A stretch of 64,000 nucleotides of DNA from the NCBI GenBank assembly GCA_934691725.1, contig CAKUTF010000002.1, positions 1 through 64,000 of the forward strand, read 5' to 3'. The notes below the pieces were generated by a model, which worked only from the letters and a program-made list of their open reading frames with translations, searched no databases and was not told the origin of the DNA. The stretch is from an uncultured Fibrobacter sp. GTDB taxonomy: Bacteria; Fibrobacterota; Fibrobacteria; Fibrobacterales; Fibrobacteraceae. This document shows positions 35,427 through 43,285 of the stretch, one piece after another. The translations under genes were made by a program, and so were the position numbers. Every line of letters begins with the position of its first letter. The first letter of the stretch is position 1.

Positions 35427-36095
35427 ATGGTAAAACTTGACCCCACATGGCTTGAACTTCTAAGCGACCAGTTCGAAATGCCGTATTTCCAGCGTCTCAA
35501 GGCGACGCTCATCGAAGAGAAAAAAAAGTACACGGTCTATCCGCCCGGCTCCAAGATTTTCGCCGCCCTAGACGAATGTCCCGTCAACAAGGTCAAGGCG
35601 GTCATCATCGGACAGGACCCTTACCACAATCCGGGACAGGCCAACGGGCTCTGCTTCTCGGTTTCCGACGGTATCGAACCGCCCCCGTCGCTCGTAAACA
35701 TCTTCCAGGAACTTCACGACGACCTGGGTATCCCCATTCCGCAAAGCGGCAACCTCGAAAACTGGGCACACCAGGGAATCCTCCTCTTAAATTCAAGCCT
35801 GACCGTCCGTGCCCACCAGGCCGCTTCCCACTCGGGAATCGGCTGGCAGCAGTTTACCGACACCATCATCGAACGGATTTCCGCCATCAAGGAAAACCTC
35901 GTCTTTCTTCTGTGGGGAAACTACGCCATCCGCAAGAAAGCCCTAATCGCAAAGGATCGCGGGCATCTGGTTCTCGAAGCGCCCCACCCCAGTCCGCTGT
36001 CCGCCTACCGGGGCTTTTTCGGCTGCAGGCATTTCAGCAAGGCCAACGCATTTCTCAAAAGCAAAGGCCTAGAGGAAATCAACTGGACACCTTGA
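35427..36095 (+). CDS. ung: Uracil-DNA glycosylase
   Basis: 222 aa, family 1 size. Water-activating motif VIIGQDPYHNPGQANGLCFS, then LLLNSSLTV and HPSPLSAYRGFFGC (the minor-groove loop with catalytic His), all as expected. It removes uracil from DNA. The promoter of the next tRNA overlaps its stop codon. Confidence 0.96.
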   Translation: MVKLDPTWLELLSDQFEMPYFQRLKATLIEEKKKYTVYPPGSKIFAALDECPVNKVKAVIIGQDPYHNPGQANGLCFSVSDGIEPPPSLVNIFQELHDDLGIPIPQSGNLENWAHQGILLLNSSLTVRAHQAASHSGIGWQQFTDTIIERISAIKENLVFLLWGNYAIRKKALIAKDRGHLVLEAPHPSPLSAYRGFFGCRHFSKANAFLKSKGLEEINWTP

Positions 36096-36120
36096 CAATT
36101 TATCCGATATAAAATATATT
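36092..36120 (+). promoter_or_regulatory. Sigma70-type promoter of tRNA-Ala
   Basis: TTGACA (36092-36097) overlaps the ung stop codon; a spacer of exactly 17 nt leads to TATATT (36115-36120). The tRNA begins 13 nt after the -10 box. Confidence 0.85.
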
Positions 36121-36132
36121 TGTGACGCAACC

Positions 36133-36206
36133 GGGGATATAGCTCAGTTTGGTAGAGCGATAGGTTCGCAATCTATAGGTCAGGGGTTCGATTCCCCTTA
36201 TCTCCA
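36133..36206 (+). tRNA. tRNA-Ala (anticodon CGC)
   Basis: Acceptor GGGGATA pairs with TATCTCC, including the G3-U70 wobble that identifies tRNA-Ala. D-arm GCTC/GAGC, anticodon stem ATAGG/TCTAT with loop TTCGCAA (anticodon CGC at 36167-36169, reading GCG), T-arm AGGGG/CCCCT with TTCGATT. The CCA end is not encoded. Confidence 0.95.
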
Positions 36207-36211
36207 TAAAA

Positions 36212-36236
36212 GGTCCGCTACAGCGGATCTTTTTTT
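36212..36236 (+). terminator. Rho-independent terminator after tRNA-Ala
   Basis: Stem GGTCCGC/GCGGATC (one G-U pair) with loop TACA, followed by seven Ts. Confidence 0.9.
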
Positions 36237-36384
36237 GTTTTAAGACACACTCAAAAGTTCATCTAAAAACATCCTAGGGAAAACGAACTGTTTTTTGCCC
36301 GCGAACGGATTTACTTGACGATGATAATCTGCGCGACTTAAATCCGCCAAATATGGAAATGAAGATGAGGGCTAGATAGATTTT

Positions 36385-37662
36385 TCACTTTATGTTTTCA
36401 AATCCCTTGAAATCGGATTGCCCTGAGATTGCGGAATCCAGGTCGCTCAGGGGCATCTTGAACAGGCCTTCCCAGGCGGCTGCGTAGATGGTGTCGCCAA
36501 CCACATCCAAGCCATATGTAGCATCGCAGCCTTTATCGTCACACCAGCCGAGCATCATGGCTCGCCAGCCCTTGGGAACATTTCCGTAGGGCTCTCCATA
36601 ATCCCCCATATATACCTTGGGGCAATGATTCACGTTCGGAGCCTTTCCCGAAATAAAGAGGCGCTTCCCGTCGGTAACCACATTCATGATGCGAAACAAG
36701 GAGCTTCTGTATATGGTGTAGGCTGTATCCCCGTAAACCGTGACATAGGGCGGAGTAATCATGCTGTCGAGCGCGATCCAAGATTCCGAACCGTCCCATT
36801 GATAGACTCGGTCATTTGTACCGTCAACTGCAACCAGCGAACCCTTGTAGGTTACAAGATCCACGACCTCATAGACGTCGTGATACATGGAATTCCACAT
36901 CATCTTGGGGAATTTGGGAAGCTCGGTCCAGGAAAGGGATGTCCCGTCCAATTTCCAGACGCCGTCTCCGGTTCCCACATACAGGGAACCTCCCATTTCT
37001 GCTGAAGATGTAAATTGAAGCGGCACCGTATCGTCTTTATACATGTCATAGCGGATTGAAGGTGTTGGCAGGCTTCGCCAGCCGGTATCATTCTGCAAAA
37101 GGATGCTTGCTGTAACAATTTTTGTATTCAAGGTATCGGGATAGCTTCCGATACTAACAATCAGGTTTCCTTTAAATTTTTGTATTCCAATGACATAATG
37201 CCATGCCGAAGCATCCTTTTTTACAACATTCAGCTCTTTCCATTCTTTTTTTTCTGGATTATACACCAGAACATTTCCCGTTTTATTTGTTCCGACATAA
37301 ATCCCTGAGGAATCAGCGAAAAGAGAAGAATTTCTAACATAGGCCGACGTCGGCGGTACAAGGGTGTCCCAGATGCCTGAGCCGATTCTAGAAACAAATA
37401 GCCTCGGGGTATAAGTCAAAGTCGTCCACGTATCGGATTGGTTCTCTACGGGGCTTGTCCACGCGTCCATCAGGACCAGCCAGTTGCCGGAATGCGTCAC
37501 TTTCTGGAGACCGCCACCCCGTTGGGTAGAAATCACGGGAGTAAAGCCCGCGCTTCGCCAGCCTACCGTGATGGGTTCGCTTTCGTGTTTCGGGTTCACG
37601 CCAGAATCGTCTGTGCAGGCAAGGAGAGCAAAGACCGTAAAAAGCAGGTATCCCTTCTTCAT
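36385..37662 (-). CDS. Beta-propeller-like lipoprotein
   Basis: 425 aa. Lipobox ALLAC around residue 15. The mature part has repeated blade-like elements (SSGIYVGTNKTGNVLVYNPEKKEW, GGSLYVGTGDGVWKLDG, GDTIYAAAWEGLFKMPL), suggesting a Kelch- or YVTN-like propeller exposed at the cell surface or in the periplasm. The start overlaps the stop of the upstream lipase-like gene as ATGA, so the two are translationally coupled and may work together. Codon use is more AT-rich than in flanking housekeeping genes. Confidence 0.75.
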   Translation of the reverse strand: MKKGYLLFTVFALLACTDDSGVNPKHESEPITVGWRSAGFTPVISTQRGGGLQKVTHSGNWLVLMDAWTSPVENQSDTWTTLTYTPRLFVSRIGSGIWDTLVPPTSAYVRNSSLFADSSGIYVGTNKTGNVLVYNPEKKEWKELNVVKKDASAWHYVIGIQKFKGNLIVSIGSYPDTLNTKIVTASILLQNDTGWRSLPTPSIRYDMYKDDTVPLQFTSSAEMGGSLYVGTGDGVWKLDGTSLSWTELPKFPKMMWNSMYHDVYEVVDLVTYKGSLVAVDGTNDRVYQWDGSESWIALDSMITPPYVTVYGDTAYTIYRSSLFRIMNVVTDGKRLFISGKAPNVNHCPKVYMGDYGEPYGNVPKGWRAMMLGWCDDKGCDATYGLDVVGDTIYAAAWEGLFKMPLSDLDSAISGQSDFKGFENIK

Positions 37663-40600
37663 CTTATGTCCCTCCGGGCATATTGTGGAACGAGTAAATC
37701 CGGACCGTCATACGCCTCGCAAGCTTCAACGGAAGGGATTTGTCCGTATATCGCGTTCCCGTCGGAATCGACCAGGGCGATTCCGCAGACAAGCTTGTCG
37801 AACTCGCTCCAGTCGGTCAGGCGAAGACCGACATTCCCTTCCGTTACCGATTCTTTGGAATAGAGAATATGCCTGTCGAAAAACATGTCGAGTTCCCAAA
37901 CGTTCCCGCCGACATTGGTCAAGGAAGGCTTGGATTCCGGTGTGTACCAGTCTTCGGGTGGCGGCTGCAAAGTTTTCCCCACAGGGACTCTAAACCACAT
38001 TTTAGCGTGGTAATTCCGAAGGTTTACACTACCCGTGTTGGAAACCGTCACCTGCGGCTTGAACATGTTCTTTTCCCATGGGGCGGCGTCTTTCCAGGAA
38101 ACCGTTCCCTTGGGCGAAGCGACAATGCCGTCATCTACGCTCTCGAACATTTTGGGTTCCGCTCCCCAGAGGATTTCGCCTCCCTTGCCATATACGACAA
38201 TCTTTCGGTCTATTTTCGGCAATCCGACATTGTAATCCGCCGACCAGTCGTTTAAATGCCTGTAATCGGACCAGTCGCCGTAATGGATTCGGATTTGCCA
38301 GCCGTCCATTCCCGGAAACACGGAACGGGCTTTCAAAACGGAATCCGAGGCGTCCAGGACGAAACGCCACTGGTCGCCACCCAGGTTTTCAAGCGTTACC
38401 GGAATCTTCGGGTAGTCGATTTCCACGACGGGTTTTCGCGACGGATCGGCTGTGAAGTAATACGCGACCTTGAATCCTCCTATATCGTTATTCGATGAAT
38501 TCGCCACAAGGATTCTCGGACGGGAAGTGTTGCTTTCTTGTTCGCCTCTCGCTTCTCGATGCATGGCGAATATCGAGGACTTGGCAAAGAACTTGTCCTT
38601 TGGCGTACTCGGAGGCGTTTGTGTCGATGGGTCTGTCGCGTTTGCTACGCCAGCGACCACTCGCGGCAGGATGTCATCATTTCCATTGCCGACTGAATAG
38701 GTGACGTTTTCCGCCAGCTTCGGCATCGGGTAGGTCTTCACATACATTTTTCCCGAATAGTTGTTGAACGAGACGGAGATGTTTTGCCCTTCGCGGGAAA
38801 CCGAAGGCGTCGTCGAAATCGATGCGCCGATGACGGTGTCCAAGACGGCGTTGCCGTTTTCATCGGTATAGGTGACGAAGGAACCGGTTTTCGGCCTGTA
38901 AGTCGCCTTTAAGAAGTGAGTTCCGTCGGATACGGTCACTTCCTGCACTCCGCTTTCCGTGAATATCGGGGCTATGTCGAAATCCCCGGCCAAGCCCACG
39001 CTTCCCTGCTCTAGGTAAACCAGTCCCGCTCCCTGTTTCTGTAAAGTCCGGTCGCAGTAGAAATCGAGTGCGCATGATATGTCCAGTCCCTGTTTTGTCG
39101 ATCCGTCGTTCTTGCCTTTCACGGGCATGTGCAGGACATCTTCCCACGGGGCCAGCGCGTCGTGGAACAAATATGGGCGAGGATCTTTAAATCCTTTTAT
39201 ACCGTTTGGTTCTGTTTCAGGAATAATGCCCGCATCTCGATTTATAAATTTTTGGCTGTATTCTGTTACAGCGATATCGGTTTGGGAAAACCAGTTGTCT
39301 TGAACATTAACCAGCGCGTTCCAGAGGGTATCGTTGAACTCCACGTCGCTTATTTCGGCAACGCCCTGTTTTTTCGCCATTTCCATCGCATACGTTTTAA
39401 AATAGTCCCCCGCGGCAAAACATTCCCGGCTCTCGTCGTTTTTCGCGCAGATTTCGTTTGCTTCCTCGCCCAGGGAATAAAGAAGATCGGCAAGGAACCT
39501 CTTCGTTGACGGGGAGTACAGGGGGCGCAGGGTCACGTTGGTTCCGTCCGGTCGCTTAGGGTAAGCGTTCCCTAGATTCCGTATGAATGTGCCGTTTGCG
39601 TCCAGGTGGGCTCCTGCCTTTCTGATTTTACGGGCTTCCCGCGAAACGGAAGCCATGGTTTTGATGGTGTCGAGCGTTTTTGTCACGTTGAACGGTCCCG
39701 CTCCAACGCCGTCGATATACACCTCGGGAACATATTTCCCTACATACGGTCCCTTTACTGTCAGATACACGTCCGTTGCCCAGTCCGTAGCCGCTCCGTA
39801 TAGCCACCCCAATATGCTCGCTGCAGGAGTAAAGACCTGGAGGATTCCCAGTGGGTTGTCCAGGCCGATTTTTCCAATGCCATCGGTAAATGCGCCGGCC
39901 GCTTCGTAGGCGTAGTTGTACCAGTGCAGGTCCAGCTTGGCGGTAATCAAGTCGTGTATTTGGGGATTTCCATTTTCCTGTGCGTCCAGGTCGTCGATAA
40001 TCGGCTTTAATCCCGAAAACTTTTTCCCTATGTCTTCTGTATTTTTCACGGCAAGTTCCGAACCGAAATGGGGAGTGTCGACCGTGATGACCTTCCCGAT
40101 ATGGTTCGCCGCGTTTTGAGGTCCATTTAAATTATCCCCGTCAGTTTGCAAACCTCGCAGCATTTCCCTGACGACAAGCCCTCCCTGGCTATGGGCTACG
40201 ATGTCCACGACCAGCTCAGGTCGATTTTTCCATCCGAGCGAGTCGTCCGAACCGTAAAAATCATCCAGGACATCAATTAGTTGTTGGTACAGCTTTCGTG
40301 ATTGGGAATTCGATGCGTCATTCCCGTCCCACTCCAGTCCCGCTTCCCGCCATTTGTCTCCTTCCATCTTGCCGGGAGCCTGGAAGAAATAGATCCCGTT
40401 ACTGTTTATATGGGCTTCGGAATTGTCTAGATTCTGCATCCTGGCGATAATGTCCGGCGCAGAACCGTTTTCGTATCTTTTTACGAGTCCCTTTTGAAAG
40501 GATTCCTCCGCCTTCTTTTTGTCGCCCGAAACATCCGTTTTCGGGATGACGCCCCAGACATCGTAGCTGCTGTTCAGACCGTGGACAAAGATGACGGGGC

Positions 40601-41204
40601 GTGGCAATTTTTTACCTGGCTCGCCCTGGTAAGTCCATTCCGGGAAAGCGACCCTTTGCTTCTCCCACGATTTAACCAAGGCTTCCCGGTCGAAAGCGCC
40701 GTCATACCCGCTGAATTCCGAACACGATTCGTCAAACCGGCCGTTATCTTTGATGCAACGAAGCGGCTTTTCCGTCCATGCGTGCGCATGTGACTTGAAC
40801 TCTTCGATTTTCTCGTTGCTCGGGTTGTAGAATTCGTTTAACTTGTGCGGGTCGCTGAAAAAATAAGAATGACCGTCATACTGCAGCTTGTTCAGGCAGG
40901 TAACGCGGTACGTTATCCGGACAATGCTTACCAGACAGTAATAATGGTAAGGATCAAACAAATCGTCCTTTCCGTCCCAGTAATAGTCCGCCCTCTCGTC
41001 AACCCGGACGATTTCAAAATTCTGCACGTTTCTGCATCTGTTGTACGGTAGGTAGGTCTTGTCGTAAGGTTCCGCCCAGCGGGTATCCTCGTCTATGTCT
41101 GCCGGAAAGTCTTTGTATTTAGAAACCGCTTTGTCGTAATCCTCTTCGGCAAAAGAGGCTGAAAACAACAATAATGTGCTAAAAATGAATGTTTTTATTC
41201 CCAT
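37659..41204 (-). CDS. Large secreted alpha/beta-hydrolase (lipase/PGAP1-like) with C-terminal binding-like modules
   Basis: 1181 aa. Signal peptide (FIFSTLLLFSASFA). The alpha/beta-hydrolase domain lies roughly at residues 195-480: oxyanion region VIFVHGLNSSYDVWG (about 204-218) and nucleophile elbow DIVAHSQGG with Ser 339, as in PGAP1-like lipases; VDTPHFGSEL follows. The region near 840-1150 appears to contain two related beta-modules, each ending in a Trp-Ser-rich block (HYGDWSDYRHLNDW and RLTDWSEFDKL), resembling family 3 carbohydrate-binding modules; this part is tentative. No Shine-Dalgarno sequence is evident; a 30-bp tandem repeat abuts the start. It could be a cell-wall or plant-polymer esterase. 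Confidence 0.75.
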   Translation of the reverse strand: MGIKTFIFSTLLLFSASFAEEDYDKAVSKYKDFPADIDEDTRWAEPYDKTYLPYNRCRNVQNFEIVRVDERADYYWDGKDDLFDPYHYYCLVSIVRITYRVTCLNKLQYDGHSYFFSDPHKLNEFYNPSNEKIEEFKSHAHAWTEKPLRCIKDNGRFDESCSEFSGYDGAFDREALVKSWEKQRVAFPEWTYQGEPGKKLPRPVIFVHGLNSSYDVWGVIPKTDVSGDKKKAEESFQKGLVKRYENGSAPDIIARMQNLDNSEAHINSNGIYFFQAPGKMEGDKWREAGLEWDGNDASNSQSRKLYQQLIDVLDDFYGSDDSLGWKNRPELVVDIVAHSQGGLVVREMLRGLQTDGDNLNGPQNAANHIGKVITVDTPHFGSELAVKNTEDIGKKFSGLKPIIDDLDAQENGNPQIHDLITAKLDLHWYNYAYEAAGAFTDGIGKIGLDNPLGILQVFTPAASILGWLYGAATDWATDVYLTVKGPYVGKYVPEVYIDGVGAGPFNVTKTLDTIKTMASVSREARKIRKAGAHLDANGTFIRNLGNAYPKRPDGTNVTLRPLYSPSTKRFLADLLYSLGEEANEICAKNDESRECFAAGDYFKTYAMEMAKKQGVAEISDVEFNDTLWNALVNVQDNWFSQTDIAVTEYSQKFINRDAGIIPETEPNGIKGFKDPRPYLFHDALAPWEDVLHMPVKGKNDGSTKQGLDISCALDFYCDRTLQKQGAGLVYLEQGSVGLAGDFDIAPIFTESGVQEVTVSDGTHFLKATYRPKTGSFVTYTDENGNAVLDTVIGASISTTPSVSREGQNISVSFNNYSGKMYVKTYPMPKLAENVTYSVGNGNDDILPRVVAGVANATDPSTQTPPSTPKDKFFAKSSIFAMHREARGEQESNTSRPRILVANSSNNDIGGFKVAYYFTADPSRKPVVEIDYPKIPVTLENLGGDQWRFVLDASDSVLKARSVFPGMDGWQIRIHYGDWSDYRHLNDWSADYNVGLPKIDRKIVVYGKGGEILWGAEPKMFESVDDGIVASPKGTVSWKDAAPWEKNMFKPQVTVSNTGSVNLRNYHAKMWFRVPVGKTLQPPPEDWYTPESKPSLTNVGGNVWELDMFFDRHILYSKESVTEGNVGLRLTDWSEFDKLVCGIALVDSDGNAIYGQIPSVEACEAYDGPDLLVPQYARRDIR

Positions 41205-41207
41205 AGA

Positions 41208-41267
41208 ATGAGAAAATAGAAATAATTTGATTGAACGATGAGAAAATAGAAATAATTTGATTGAACG
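41208..41267. repeat. 30-bp exact tandem duplication upstream of the lipase-like gene
   Basis: Two identical 30-bp units, 41208-41237 and 41238-41267, beginning ATGAGAAAATAG and ending TTGATTGAACG. On the gene strand the duplication lies directly upstream of the start codon, where ribosome site or promoter would be expected. Confidence 0.95.
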
Positions 41268-41402
41268 TAAAGATGTCGCGGATTATCATCGTCAAATAAA
41301 CCCGTTCGCGGCAAAAAACAGCAAAAAAAAATCTCCGGGAAACGAATCCCGGGAACAGCCAAGTTTCTAGCTTGTTGTTTCCAACCACGAAAAGGACAAG
41401 CG

Positions 41403-41613
41403 ATGAGACTCGACCGATATCTAAGATACCAAATTAAAGCCTTGCTGGATGCCGGGCATTCGCAGAAAAACGTCGCATGTCTTCCACCATTCGTGGGAAT
41501 GTGGGGCGAACGAGAGCATGAACTGGCTGACACGGCAATATCTGCCGAAAGGGACGTCCTTTAGGGACCTGACCAGGGATTCCATCGCAACCTGTCTCTG
41601 CAAAAAATGCTAG
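41403..41613 (+). pseudogene. Decayed IS30-family transposase remnant
   Basis: Frame 1 from the ATG at 41403 gives an IS30-type N-terminus: RYQIKALLDAGHSQKNVACL resembles the helix-turn-helix RYQIxALLxAGHSQxxIA. A second frame from about 41490 to the TAG at 41611-41613 reads HSWECGANESMNWLTRQYLP, then KGTSFRDLT, matching the C-terminal DDE region of IS30 transposases (SWERGTNENxNGLIRQY). The middle of the gene, including most catalytic residues, is missing and the two parts are out of frame. No clear terminal inverted repeats remain. The rest of the 41268-41738 spacer shows only a terminator. Confidence 0.85.
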
Positions 41614-41685
41614 CCAATCATTGGTTTTCAGAGAATAGACACCTTTTTTACCATTTCACAGTGCGCAAATTTGAATTTTTCCCCA

Positions 41686-41714
41686 TATAAAAAGACCTCC
41701 GCATCGCAGAGGCC
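41686..41714 (-). terminator. Rho-independent terminator of the 41739 gene
   Basis: On the minus strand, stem GGCCTCTG/CGGAGGTC (two G-U pairs) with loop CGATG, then TTTTTATATGG. It lies 25 nt after the stop codon of the leftward SH3-like gene. Confidence 0.8.
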
Positions 41715-41738
41715 TCTAAGGAGAAAGAATTTTCAGGA

Positions 41739-42179
41739 TTAGTTTTCGTTGTTCTGCATTTCCATCGTTTCGCGGTCCATCGTGTGCTGCAGGTATTCCT
41801 TGAAGTCACGGTCGATGTTCACCCCGTCAAACTCTGCGGCATCGGCATCGAGAACGAAGACAGCGCTCGGGTTATCGAGCCAGCCGACAACGTCAACGCC
41901 TTCGAGGGTCATGGACTTGTCGCCCGCAGCCTTTGCCACGTATTCGACAGCGCTCTTGCCGACCCATCCCTGGCCACAGGCACCCTTGACCAGCACGGCA
42001 TCGCCTTCGTCCTTCACAATGCGGAGTTCTTCGTTAAAACCGACCGTGCAGACGACATCCGTACCGCCTCTTGTTTTTGTCAAATCGATATCGCCCTGCT
42101 TGGACTTCACGTTTTTCGGAGCGGCCGTCGCCACGACAACCATCAGCGCAAGAAGGCAAAACAAAATTTTTTTAGTCAT
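41739..42179 (-). CDS. Small exported protein, possibly SH3-like
   Basis: 146 aa. Cleavable signal peptide (ILFCLLALMVVVATAA). The middle (about 50-75: LRIVKDEGDAVLVKGACGQGWVGKSAVEYV) resembles a bacterial SH3 fold. The C-terminal 50 residues are acidic and end in Asn/Glu-rich sequence. Function unknown. Monocistronic, with its own terminator; divergent from mltG. Confidence 0.75.
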   Translation of the reverse strand: MTKKILFCLLALMVVVATAAPKNVKSKQGDIDLTKTRGGTDVVCTVGFNEELRIVKDEGDAVLVKGACGQGWVGKSAVEYVAKAAGDKSMTLEGVDVVGWLDNPSAVFVLDADAAEFDGVNIDRDFKEYLQHTMDRETMEMQNNEN

Positions 42180-42283
42180 TTCACATCCTCGAATAGGGAA
42201 GAAATCTTTTTACACTCTATCCCAAATATATCCTTTATTTTGCCCAAACGACAAGATTTTTTTCTTTTTATATTCGCTTTTAT

Positions 42284-43285
42284 ATGAAAAAAATTGTTTT
42301 CACGCTCATTCTCCTGGTTTTTCTCGCCCTAGGCCTTCTCTATTTCGCAAGGGAAAAGGTTTTCTCCCCCACAAGCAACGCCCCGACGACATTCCAGGTC
42401 GAAAACGGAGCCTCCGCCGCAAAAATCGGAAAAGCGCTCGAAGCCCGCGGACTCGTTTCCAGCGGAAAACTTTTTTCGTGGTGGTGCCGCTACAGGAAAG
42501 CCTCTCTCAAGGCAGGATGGTATGACATTCCGGAGAAGACCAGCATTGCCGGTATCGTCGAGATTCTCTCTGCGGGGAAGACCGCTGTCCGCAAGGTGAC
42601 GATTCCCGAAGGACGCGCTTCCTGGGAAATGCCCGCCTATTTCCGCAAGGCGCTCCCCGACTTCGATTCGACTAAATGGGAATCGATCGTCCACGACCCG
42701 GATTTTGCGCGGGAACTCGGCATCGAAGCGGAAAGCCTCGAAGGCTACTTGCTCCCGGACACCTACCCGATTGAAATCGGAGCTACGGAAAAGGATATCG
42801 CAAGGCAAATGGTCCGCGCGAATAAAAAGCTCCGCGATGAAATGAAAACGAAAGGGAGCCCGCTCTGGAAAGAACTCGGAAACTGGCACAGGATTCTCAC
42901 GCTCGCAAGCGTCGTCGAAGAAGAAACCGGCAAGACGGACGAACGCCCGCTCATCGCAGGAGTATTCATCAACCGTCTGCGGCAAGGGATTCCCCTCGGA
43001 GCGGACCCCACGGTCCGGTTCATTTTCCGGAACCTGACCGGTCCCATCTACAAAAGCCAGCTCCAGAGCGAAAGCCCTTACAATACGCGGCGTTTTCCGG
43101 GACTGATGCCCGGCCCGATTTCCAATCCGGGACGCAAGGCCGTCGAAGCGGTCCTCTATCCGCAAAAGACCGACGCGCTTTACTTTGTCGCAAAAGACGA
43201 CGGTTCGGGAACGCATTTTTTCGCAAAGAGCCTTTCGGAACACAACCGCTACAAATCGCAAGCGGCCAAGAATCGCGGCGAATGA
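42284..43285 (+). CDS. mltG: Endolytic murein transglycosylase MltG
   Basis: 333 aa, MltG length. N-terminal membrane anchor, a LysM-like domain (FQVENGASAAKIGKALEARG) and the YceG/MltG catalytic domain with VVEEETGKTDERPLIAGVF (catalytic Glu) and YNTRRFPGLMPGPISNPGR. It cuts nascent glycan strands and may set their length. No Shine-Dalgarno sequence; a TATATT element (about 42268) lies just upstream, so the start may be near the transcript end. It converges directly with the next gene (stops adjacent). Confidence 0.93.
   Translation: MKKIVFTLILLVFLALGLLYFAREKVFSPTSNAPTTFQVENGASAAKIGKALEARGLVSSGKLFSWWCRYRKASLKAGWYDIPEKTSIAGIVEILSAGKTAVRKVTIPEGRASWEMPAYFRKALPDFDSTKWESIVHDPDFARELGIEAESLEGYLLPDTYPIEIGATEKDIARQMVRANKKLRDEMKTKGSPLWKELGNWHRILTLASVVEEETGKTDERPLIAGVFINRLRQGIPLGADPTVRFIFRNLTGPIYKSQLQSESPYNTRRFPGLMPGPISNPGRKAVEAVLYPQKTDALYFVAKDDGSGTHFFAKSLSEHNRYKSQAAKNRGE

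Noticed and set aside
41208..41267. Possible CRISPR start (30-bp direct repeats)
   Set aside because: The two units are directly adjacent without a spacer, there are only two, and no cas genes are present.
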